64,000 nucleotides of DNA from Datnioides undecimradiatus (Eukaryota; Chordata; Actinopteri; Lobotiformes; Datnioididae), in contig WARS01000012.1 in NCBI GenBank assembly GCA_008933995.1, positions 3,596,001-3,660,000 of the forward strand, read 5' to 3'. Below the pieces are notes generated by a model, which did not search any database, had not been told where the DNA came from, and saw nothing but the letters and a program-made list of their open reading frames with translations. Shown piece by piece: positions 54,816 to 64,000 of the stretch (position 1 is the first letter of the stretch; every line of letters starts with the position of its first letter). The position numbers and the translations under genes were made by a program.

Positions 54816-57689
54816 AAACTATCTTCTAGGTGGAGTCTGGCATTGGATTTTGAGTTTTGGCAACCTGGCAGTCTTCACAGCCTGTGTGAGGAATTAAAAT
54901 CCTTTTGTCATTTTAATAAACAAGATCAGTCAGAATATTATAATCGTCTTTAGAAATGCAAAGCTAAAATAAATTTCCACTATTCACACAAAATGCTACA
55001 TATATATCTATACTGACCATGGCAGGAATGGTATGCGAGTACTGCCTGCAAGCACTGAACTGCAATCTTAAAGAAAATCAACAAGTGTCTCCATTTATGT
55101 CAAGTGTGACACACTTGACATGGACAAAGACTAAGAAAGATGCAATCAGATTAAATTCTCTTTCATCCAGAGGAAAAAAAACATATTGGAAACAGCAGGA
55201 ATAATTAGTACCCATGATGACATGACCCTCTATTTCAACTAGTGTTTCTTTCATAGAAATCTGTAGATTGATTCCATACAGAGCCGAACATTAAGAGAGC
55301 CAATAATTGTTTTTCATGTAGTGATGACCTCATTGCATATATTCATACACTATATGCATATATGCATGTGTATAAATGAACATATGTATGTATGAATTTC
55401 CCAGATATGTGACTATGAGAAATTATAGCTGTTGGTGTGCTTTCATCTTTTCTCCTGGTCTCTCGCTTTCCTTGTTTCCCTCGCCAACGTGCACAGAAGA
55501 AATCAATTCTGCTGACCCTAATCTAAAAGCATGACATGAGGATTAATAACTTGCCTGATGTGGAATATGCACAACTTTCTGTCAACCAGATGAATAGGAT
55601 GCAGTCCAATTGAAATAACACATGAGGAGCTTTTTAATCATTGGGTCAAGGGGAAAAAAAAAATCTCCTTGCTTCACTCAACTCGCATAAAGAACAAAAT
55701 GACCATGCTTATGGTTACAGGTGGTTATAGCCTCCAAACAAAATGAGGAGAAGAGGAAAAATACATTAAAATAATTAAACATCAGATGCAATATTCGTAA
55801 TACCTCAAGGCTGCTACCTCTGGTTGACCTTTCTCTATATTATTATGACTTAAAGTTCTTCACAAGTCATAATTTTAGCCTTAAAGCTGCCATAATTGAT
55901 TTTTTTTTGGCAATGTGGGGGCAGCAGAACAAGCTGAAAACACAACAATCACATTTTAAAGTTGTTATGGTAAATGTTCGCATTCACATTTTTAGACATA
56001 GTTTCCTATTTACACATTCAGCAGATACAGAGGGGACATTAGCATTCATTTGGTGTCGAGTGTCTGGCCTCCCAACCAATGTAAGTCCGATATTCACTCA
56101 CTTTTTAGCTGTCCGCCTACCCCTGACAAAATATCTCATTCTGCAGTTGTTACGTGCTACGTTCACTAGGAAATAACTTGCACCAAAGTTAGTCTGCTGT
56201 TTGGTGCTGGGCAGGTAGCATACAAAACTGTTACCCGATGCCCGATGTAGGAAATGAGTAGAATTAAAATGATTAGTGTTTTAGTTTCGAGTGAATATTT
56301 CCTGTTGTGTTTAGCCCTTTATCACAAGTAACTGATTACTCTGTGAGTTTTAATAGATCTGGCGCAATTGACCCCATGGAAATCACAGATAAATCAATAA
56401 TGAGAGTTTTTTTTTTAGCATAAAAATATACATCTAATGTGCTATGTGCACATTACAAGCTGTGCAATTTCAACTGACAGTATGTGGTTAAAGTGCTCAG
56501 TGAAATAGCGAGCTGGAAAAAAAAGGGATTTTGCTGTTGCCTTCCAGTCAGCAGTTCAGCACCACTTGTAGTGGACAGCTCCTATTAAGCCCAAGCCCCT
56601 GGTGCTCATTCACATGCTGAGATCTGTCAGAGGTCGTGGGGCACAGTACCTTTCTCAAACACACAAACCATTTCCAGCATGAATCTGTCCTTCAAGCTTT
56701 GCTGAAGATAAGGAAACTTAGCTTGTCTAATGACTAAAGTTAAGTTTTTACAGCTAGCAAAGTCTTACTAGCAACTACTAGCAAATACAATACCTGAAGG
56801 TCAGCTCTCTCAGAGCCTAAAGCATTTTTGACACATCTAAAAAGTTTTAAAGCAGATGTCACCTAAATGTCTTTCTAGCTATGTCGATTTATATAGTCCA
56901 GCATTGTATTTCAAATGTTTCAAATAACCTGCCACAAGAGAGAGATTCAGTGCTGTCAGATGGCCGAGGGGACAACTCTGTATTTTTTATGGTCTGTAAT
57001 GCTTTTAGGTTGTAGAAAGTCCTCTTTGCAATTGTATGTTATGTTGACCAAAGGATTTATTGAATAATTAAGACCCAACAAAAATGATAAACTCTCTGCA
57101 CCTTTTGAAGGAAGCCCTCATATTTTTTATTTTATAGATGTATCATTTAAAAAAAAATCCTACATTTCCATAAAATTCTTGCATCTATCAGCTTTTAAGT
57201 TGGCTATAGCCATTTAAATCCCCTGTCAATTAAGTAATACAAAGAATCTCCACTTATGAACGGTCACCTTGACATAAAGTATATATAATCTCTGGAAGTC
57301 ACATACCTTGAAGCAAATAGTTCAAAAATGAATATGCTGTGTCAACCACTTAACCATCCAGGTACGTAGTCAACATAAAGTAGCCTCTTTTCATCGCCAC
57401 GTCATGTGAACCTGTTATTTCATTTTGAAGTAACTGGCAAGTGTCGGCCTTCGGAGATTTAACACCTATAAACTGGTCTATTTATATTTTAACTGTGGGA
57501 TGGTTTATGTAATTTTCCATTGTGGACAAGGCAGCGCTAATCTTTTTATAATGGAAAGCTAGATAACAGAGGTTTCAATTTAATTGCAGGGGTTTTTGTT
57601 AAATTTACACCTTGTTTTCATTATTGTTTTATTGCATTCATTTAATGTATTTGTTGAATTCTCCCTAGATGGGTATGGACTCCTATTTC
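54816..57689. other. noncoding, mostly nothing recognised
   Basis: Intergenic DNA with a TA/CATA-rich patch (55335-55400) and one probable dispersed repeat (55880-56240). No gene is seen. Confidence 0.45.
55880..56240. repeat. probable fish dispersed repeat
   Basis: The words GGGGGCAGCAGAACAAGCTG, ACACATTCAGCAGATAC, GACATTAGCATTCATTTGGTG, AGTGTCTGGCCTCCCAACC and TGCTGGGCAGGTAGCATAC occur in an order I remember from a moderately repetitive element of percomorph genomes. The ends are not defined and no inverted termini or coding frame are visible. Confidence 0.35.
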
Positions 57690-57890
57690 ACACTGACGTT
57701 TAGGATAATTGGGAGCAAGCATTTTCCTCCTCTCTGCTGTTCAAGGAAATGTCAGTCAGCATTAGCATACTCATTTATAGAGTGCTACAGCTGTCCCTGG
57801 CTGCTACCTCTCCGACCCTCGCTCTTCGCGCACCCAGACACCCCTTTCAAGGAGGGTTATCACAACTATTATGAAAAATGACTCCTTTAA
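57690..57890. promoter_or_regulatory. CNE-like block
   Basis: Unique sequence with AGGATAATTGGGAGCAAGCA, GTCAGCATTAGCATACTCAT and CCTTTCAAGGAGGGTTATCA. It is less AT-rich than its surroundings. A short open frame ends within it but shows no protein features. Confidence 0.3.
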
Positions 57891-59514
57891 AAAAAGGAAA
57901 AAAAAAGCGATGTGACACATTATCTCAATATTAAGGGACTTTGAGCGAATAATAAGTTTGGCTTATTAATCAAGGTATGAAAGGGTAAGGAGCTGCCAAC
58001 TGAAGTTAAATGCCACTGTCAATCTCAGCATGAGTCACTTTTGACTTCAAAGGCCATTTCATCTGAATCATGTCACAGTATTTATGGAAACACCAGTGTC
58101 CCAATGGGACTCATAACCCTCGTGTGAGATTTTCTTCAGAAATTAGCTAGATAGCGCATGGCAACCTCAACATTTGCTAAACGTAGTGATCCTATTAATT
58201 CTGAGTTTGTAAGAGTGATTTTAAGTGAGTGTGTGGAAATACTGATGCATGCAGCCTTGGCCAATAAGTCTATACCCTGCCGTGCGTAAATCTCAGTCTC
58301 TCACCTGTATGTTCGGCCCATATGTGCATATGCTCTTATATGTGAGCGCGTGCATACATACATTTCTGTAAGCACATTCTAATTTCACCTGTTAGCCCAT
58401 TAGGGCTGTCAAATGAGAAGCGGTAGGTAGATAAACCACGATCACCCAGTGAGAAATATATTATCTATAAAACCGCTAGAAGAAAGAAGGCTTTGAATTC
58501 CCTGCTCTCTTTTCATGAATAAATGATGAGGTGTGTTTGAATGAATCCATGTCCTTTCTTGGTGTCCTTTCTAAAGTTCGTTAAATGGCAGACACGGTGG
58601 TACATTCCCATCTACGAGCTAGGTGCTGCTAATCTGATGATCGAGCTATTCACTGTATCCCCTTGTTACAAAGGCTTCTTCGGTGGAGGCTGTTGATAGC
58701 CTAAAGGTCCAGAATCAAACTGGGCGCAGACGTGTAGTTGTAAGTATAAACTGCAGTGCTAGGCTGTGGCTATGGCGTCTTGCTTTCTGCTTGCTTGGGA
58801 CTTGATTTGTGGCTGTGGTTGTCTTGTGCTACAATACAAACAAAGACGAGCTGTCCCTAAAATGACAGAATTATGTGGTCATCTTTACAAAACAAAGGTC
58901 ACTCTTTCACATTTCTCACCAAGCAGTAAATTACTTCTTGTTATCACGCACCAAGTTTTACATTTACGTATACATAGTCGTCATTCTGGGGTGTATGACA
59001 GGCATGCACTTCACACATCTAATTGAATTGGTCACTGTCATTAAATACTTAAGCAGCTCAAGGGGCAAATTAGCTCGCAGACGTCTTTCAGAGAAGGAAA
59101 TGAGGACATATGGGACATGTCTCTGAGCTTTACAGAACAGACTCATGGGAACCACTACCAAAGGGTAGTACCAGTCACAGCTCACGCCCAAGCCCCGTCA
59201 CACAAAGTCAGAGCCACAAGCGAGAGAGAAACAGGGTGCGGAGGAGAGAAAGGAGACTCCCTCAATGAGAGTCTGGGGCACAGATAAGAGAAGAATTAGC
59301 ACTTAATTTGTGGAGAAATTAATCCGTTTTCAGCATGAATCAGAGCCTAACTCTGTGGCATTGTTCAAGGCAGTGAGCGCTCCTATCTCACATCCCCAGA
59401 TATTTGTAGGTCACTACAGAGGAGAGGATTTCAATTTGGTCACTGATGTTGGATCAAGAGAGGGAAAGACACAATATAAGCCTTTGTTCCAGCAAAGGGG
59501 TTCGCTAGAAATGG

Positions 59515-59735
59515 CACATATCATCTTGGGAGAATTTCACAGCTGCCAACGTGCGCCACCGCGACGTGAGTCTTCGTGAGTTGCTTTTCATGAAGGCCAC
59601 ACAACAGCAAAACTGAACAAACTGTAATTGGAGCAGCCTCTACTTGATACTGAGCATTTAATCGCAGATCATTAATGCAGTGCCATTTAAAAAGCCTGAG
59701 CATCCCCAGAATATAGAGAAGGTGACATTTAAAAA
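59515..59735. promoter_or_regulatory. CNE-like block
   Basis: Unique sequence with CACAGCTGCCAACGTGCGCC, GCGACGTGAGTC and CGCAGATCATTAATGCAGTG. It contains two CpG-bearing E-box- or CRE-like words in an otherwise CpG-poor region. It is a candidate only. Confidence 0.25.
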
Positions 59736-61829
59736 GCCCCCAGTTCTGCGCCGACACCAAATATTTCGCCAGTTACTCAAATTAATTCACTGATGACTTG
59801 CCTTTGGATACGAGCTGCATAACATAACAATACAGGAGAAATTTCTAAAATTATTATACACCAGGCAAGGTTATATGAAAGCACCGTCGGCTCCTGTTTT
59901 CCTTAGCTGAAAGTAAAGACTTCAAAATGACACTGCAGTAGCTTAGTTATGTGTGTATGTGGTTGTGTGTCCTTGTGCAATGCTTCAGCAACTTGATTGA
60001 CATTCTCTATACAGTGGCACATCGCTGAGTTTAGACCTCTCACCTACATTAAACAATGTATTCAGCGACACCTCATACATGGTAAGCATATTGTATGTCT
60101 TCATATGGGAAAGACTGAATATAGAGATGGCGATTTCATTTTAAAGCAGGCTTCTCAGCTGAACTACTGACCTCTGCCTCTCAGTGCCAGAGCTCAGGGT
60201 TGCTCCTGTACTGTGACTTACAGGCTGAATCAGGACAACAACTAACCCTTTGTGCAGCAGCAGCAGCTGCCAGGCGACAGGCGCCTTAACAAAATTGCAT
60301 GAGCTGCTGTTGTTTTGAGTTTTTCTACTGTTTGTCGTTCCCGTGGCTGTTTCATTTCTGTGTGCTTCTCTGGTGACAGCTCTTGACAGTGCGAGCCACC
60401 ACGAAGGAGAAAGAGCCATCATTTCTAACAGGGGAGGCGAGTTCTTTCTCTCAACCTTTCATCATCCTTGCACCAGTGAATGGATTTGAGAGACAGAGTC
60501 TGACTGAAGTTTTGGTGTTAGCAATAGTATTTGATTAGAATCTTCAAATACAATGCATCATGTTGAAGTAAATTTCAAAAGATTAACTAATACGGGTGGA
60601 TGATCACTCATTTTGACCAGAAATTCAAATTTTTATGTTTCAGTTGCTTTCTGACAATTGCAGTTGGTTGAGTGACATTTTAGCCTGTTTTATTTTACCC
60701 GGTAGAACGTAATTTGAGCAAATTTTTAGTTTATTTCACTGGAGGATATTTCTCCAGGCTCTAAAAATATTAATAAGGAGTAAAACTGCGTTGAACTATG
60801 TGCTTAGTCATCTAGGTTGAGAATGTGTCACTAACTTGCTGTGCTTTCTACCATTAATAATGACAGTGCATCTATCTGCTATGAGTAGTGATAAAGTTTG
60901 GAACTGACAAAACTGAATTTTTATTGATTGGTAACGTCTTCTTTCAAGTTTTATTTTACAGTAAAAAGGATGTCACCTAATATAACCAAATTCTTCTTGA
61001 CAAAATAAATACAGCTTCACATGCTCTTATCTACTCAAATAACAGTAAATAGTTCAGCTGTGGATACATTTAGAGCTCCGGCAGATATATATAGCCACAG
61101 GATTGTGTTTGTAGTATTGACCTACAGAGTACCTGTCCATCATGATGAAGGAACATGTCACCCAGTTCACCGGTGTGGCTTATTGATGTGTTTTTAATCA
61201 TTTTTGGACAACAACAGAGCTCTATGGCACAGAGGAATAAGATGTATCGGGCTTTGGCTACACAGCCAGTACTTGCTAGTAGCATTAATTCATTGTTGTG
61301 GTCGTTTTTTCGCAAGATTTATTGACAAAATGCCAGAAAAATAGCTCTTATCCTTTAAAGACGTAGGAGAAAAAGAAAAATAATGATGGTAAATGTGGGT
61401 TATTGTGAACACAAACACATGCCTTCTACACAAGCACTGACGACGATGAAACAAAGGGGTGTGAATCCATTAACTTCTATTATCAGAGAACTTTTCCAGT
61501 CATCAGTTTTCCCTCTCCATCTATGTTGGATGAGAAAGAGCCGTGTTCTCCCTATTAGCGTCATCTCATTATGATCCAGAACACAAGCAAAACGCACACA
61601 AATGCTGCAGCAAGCAAAGGCATTTAAATTAAGTCACGGCACCTGCTTCCAAAGACATTGAGCTTCCATCGGCCTGCTGCTGAGTACTAAGTAGAATTGA
61701 TGGCAACACAGAGAAGAAAGGAAAAACACAAACGAAACAGCATGCATACATACATACAGTACATGCACACAGTCCACACAGCCCATTTGTTTGATTTACT
61801 GGGCCCTTGCAGAAAACCTTTCGACAGGG

Positions 61830-62070
61830 TTTAATTAACATGCGTTTTACACCGTTTTTCATGTTTAAAAGGTGATGAATTGTATAATTAAAGGGCTCAC
61901 AATGTAAATCAATGGGGCAGAAAGAGAGAAGGTAATTAAACAGAGCCCTGGCTGGTATCATAATGGTCCAACTTTCATGGGAGACAAGACACCCCGCTGC
62001 GCCCAAACACTTGTTGACTGTGAATGAAGGAATGCTGTCACACAAAGACTCCTCCTGAAAGAGAAACCTA
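61830..62070. promoter_or_regulatory. CNE-like block
   Basis: Unique sequence with GGTGATGAATTGTATAATTA, CACAATGTAAATCAATGGGG and GAAGGTAATTAAACAGAGCC. These are closely packed homeodomain- and CDX/HOX-like words. The overlapping minus-strand open frame has no domain I recognise. Confidence 0.3.
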
Positions 62071-62696
62071 ATGAGCATCTTTTTATCAGGACAATACAAA
62101 GAACCACAGCGAGATAATATGCCACTCAATCACAGAGCCATTCTGCAAGGTGGAAAGAGGTTTATGGACGCACTTTCAGTTGGCATAAAAGATCTCAGCT
62201 AGTCCAGTAACATGGCATCTTTGCATGGGTCTCAGGCTGTAAATCTGAAGATGTCAGAGCTGCATGTTTTCTTTCTCTGCAGCCCATAGACAGTAATTTC
62301 TCTAAAATAGGGTGTCCAAACATCTCACCTTGGTGGCAGCTTGAAATTGAAACATAATGAGCCAAACACAAACAAGCACCTTTTTGAATTGTTAAGATGC
62401 TGAGTGGCGTAAGGATCCAAAGTTCAGATTCTGATTATGAAAACTAATAATTAGGGTTCCTGTAGACATCCTGCAATTAAAAAGTTCAGAGACTGCACTT
62501 ATAACAAGGAAGAATTACTGATTTTAAATTTGGCTGCCATTTGAAGTAGTCGCGTTGTGCAGAAATCTGGGCCTGGGGGATAAATTTACTGTGCCCAGCC
62601 CTCAGCCGTACAAATGTGACGGAAATAACATTTTGGTCACACCTTGTATTTAAAATGTATTCTTGCATCGCAAAAAGTAAAACTACACCAGCATTG

Positions 62697-62698
<2 letters not shown>

Positions 62699-62774
<76 letters not shown>
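62699..62774. repeat. (TA)n(CA)n(TA)n compound microsatellite
   Basis: TA units (62699-62723), about nineteen CA units (to 62760) and TA units (62761-62774), ending exactly at the 3' boundary of the LINE fragment. Confidence 0.95.
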
Positions 62775-63404
62775 CGGGTCCTCTACCAGAGGCCTGGGAA
62801 CTTGAGGGTTCTGCGCAGTATCTTACATGTCCCTAGTATTGCGCTTTTCTGGATTGAGATGTCTGTTGTCTTTCCTGGGATCTGTTGTAGCCACTGCTCC
62901 AGTTTGGGGGTCACTGCTCCGAGTGCCCCGATCACCACAGGCACCACTGATGTTTTTACCTGCCAGGCTTTCTCCAGTTCTTCCTTCAGGCCTTGGTATT
63001 TCTCTAGCTTCTCATGTTCCTTCTTCCTGACGTTACCATCGCTTGGGATTGTGATGTCCACCACAACGGCTTTCCTCTGGGTCTTGTCCACCACTACAAT
63101 GTCCGGTTGGTTAGCCATTACCATCTTATCAGTCTGTACCTGGAAGTCCCACAGGATCTTTGCACGCTCATTCTCTATCACCTTTGGAGGTGTTTCCCAC
63201 TTGGATCTGGGGACTTCCAGCCCAAACTCTGCACAGATGTTTCTGTACACTATGCCAGCCACCTGGCGTTCCATGTATGCTTTTCCTGCCAGCATCTTAC
63301 ACCCTGCCGTTATGTGCTGGACTGTTTCTGGGGCCTCTTTGCACAGCCTACACCTTGGGTCTTGCCTGGTGTGGTATATCTGGGATAATGGGACAATGGA
63401 CGAG
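62775..63404 (-). mobile_element. 5'-truncated R4/Rex6-like non-LTR retrotransposon
   Basis: About 630 bases, with the 3' end at 62775 and the 5' side at 63404. Both edges abut TA microsatellite. The minus strand carries the C-terminal part of a retrotransposon protein, and the stop is followed by only eight bases before the TA repeat. The reverse transcriptase part is missing, as expected from incomplete target-primed reverse transcription. Fish R4-clade elements such as Rex6 use a restriction-like endonuclease, and the insect relative Dong inserts in TAA repeats. Confidence 0.8.
62783..63404 (-). pseudogene. C-terminal zinc knuckle and restriction-like endonuclease of an R4/Rex6-like element
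   Basis: About 207 codons are open without a stop or frameshift, ending KFPGLW and TAG (62783-62785). The true start is missing. The ATG at 63470-63472 lies in flanking DNA, and its first residues come from the TA repeat. Counting from that ATG, a CX2CX8HX4C knuckle uses C41, C44, H53 and C58. The endonuclease-type motif is P123-D124, followed by D139 in a hydrophobic strand (AVVVDITIP). This is the PD-x14-D pattern of restriction-like endonucleases of R2/R4 retrotransposons, which cut the target site. EKLEKYQGLKEELEKAW follows, then the VVPVVIGALGAVTPKL block usual for the fish family. The open frame suggests a fairly young insertion. Without its reverse transcriptase it cannot move by itself. 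Confidence 0.8.
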
Positions 63405-63431
63405 ATATATATATATATATATATATATATA
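63405..63431. repeat. (TA)n microsatellite
   Basis: An uninterrupted TA run flanking the 5' side of the LINE fragment. It mirrors the TA run at its 3' side. Confidence 0.95.
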
Positions 63432-63531
63432 GTATTTTTTTTTTGCTCTAAACATGTTACAGGCCTAATCAAACCCTCTAGTGGGCCAATTTTTGGTTGC
63501 AGGCCCTACTTTGGGCAGCCCTGCTTAAAAC

Positions 63532-64000
63532 AAGTGTTTTATACTGCACAACCTCACTCTGCATGATGAGAAAATTGGATTCAGCACCGTTCTGATGGGC
63601 TCATGTTTCCGTCCTTAAACTGCATCTCCCTTTCAAATCAAGCTTGCGTTTCCCTATTCTCCCAGGATTTATGACATTTTAGAGCTATGAAAAGCTGCAA
63701 ATGCTGATGTGACAGACCTCATTTGCAGTCTCAGTCCCAGTGCTCAACAGACTCAAAGCCTTAGGTGTTCTGCTACTTGAGCAGCCAAAGATAAAGCTCT
63801 TTCTTTTTTTTTTTTTTTTTTGGCCATCCATCCCAGAGTTTCCTGGGATTGCCAGGGCTGGCGGCAGGGGTGCAGATGTGTGGTAATTGAGTTTGGAATG
63901 GGCTGTTTGAGGTGGAGCTGCCGCTATGCAGCTCAGTCATAGCTATCCTCCCAATTTTCTCTCTTTAAGGAGTTCTCGCCCCAGGGAGTTTGCAAGTGAG
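63532..64000. other. noncoding, no gene seen
   Basis: Intergenic DNA to the right edge, with a run of eighteen T at 63804-63821. Nothing else was recognised. Confidence 0.5.

Larger units (their letters stand above)
57891..62299. other. noncoding, no gene seen
   Basis: Intergenic DNA. CNE-like texture occurs at 59515-59735 and 61830-62070. The 166-codon open frame at 61629-62129 (minus) is not recognisable and overlaps the latter block, so I treat it as chance. Confidence 0.45.
62300..63531. mobile_element. hAT-like element carrying nested insertions (tentative)
   Basis: The left end (62308) reads TAGGGTGTCCAAACATCTC. The right end (63502-63523), reverse complemented, reads CAGGGCTGCCCAAAGTAGGG. 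Both match the CAGGG-x-TG-x-CCAAA type terminus I recall from vertebrate hAT elements. Inner right-end sequence (AACCAAAAATTGGCCCAC, reverse complement) also has that flavour. The flanks CTCTAAAA (62300-62307) and CTTAAAAC (63524-63531) differ by one indel and both fit nTnnnnAn. Inside lie a TA/CA microsatellite and an R4/Rex6-like LINE end. Confidence 0.4.

Noticed and set aside
61629-62129. 166-codon open frame on the minus strand
   Set aside because: No recognisable domain, Cys-rich part derived from TGCATACA-type repeats, no splice or promoter context.
62616-63566. 316-codon open frame on the plus strand
   Set aside because: It is the opposite strand of the R4/Rex6-like endonuclease fragment plus translated microsatellite. 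The minus strand has the real motifs.

Overview
This is vertebrate nuclear DNA, most likely from a percomorph (spiny-rayed) teleost. The evidence is two spliced genes with GT-AG introns, AT-rich intergenic DNA, CA/TG/TA microsatellites, and fish-type transposon remains: an R4/Rex6-like LINE end, hAT-like and TTAA-flanked short DNA elements, and a LINE-tail-like repeat.

Genes. Both confident genes are on the minus strand in the left quarter. rpl38 (ribosomal protein eL38) is complete at 12728-15491. Its four coding segments (15489-15491, 14826-14886, 14392-14514, 12728-12753) join in correct phase into a 70-residue protein. It has a short 3' UTR, and a probable tiny noncoding first exon (about 15719-15748) behind a TATA/ETS/pyrimidine-start promoter. 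Downstream in the same orientation lies the first coding exon of ttyh2 (tweety family, 11362-11490, 43 codons). Its intron 1 fills everything to the left edge (more than 11.3 kb), so the rest of ttyh2 is outside the window. This order and orientation match human RPL38-TTYH2 on 17q25.1. The genes are neighbours, not functional partners.

The right three quarters (about 15.8-64 kb) is a gene-poor stretch. I see no convincing functional exon there. In human the next gene on this side is SDK2, across a large gap. This stretch holds: several AT-rich, motif-dense blocks that look like conserved noncoding elements (inference only); a perfect 19-bp hairpin (31126-31170); a 0.9-kb hAT-like element with 8-bp target duplications (39932-40861); a broken coding remnant resembling a teleost-expanded SAMD3-like family (54158-54815, minus); and a nested locus near the right end. 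In that locus a 5'-truncated R4/Rex6-like retrotransposon with an open reading frame sits inside a TA microsatellite, inside a probable hAT-like element (62300-63531).

I found no tRNA, rRNA, CRISPR array or prokaryotic-type system. The most informative non-gene items are the nested transposon locus, the hairpin, the broken SAMD3-like remnant and the paired-end hAT element.
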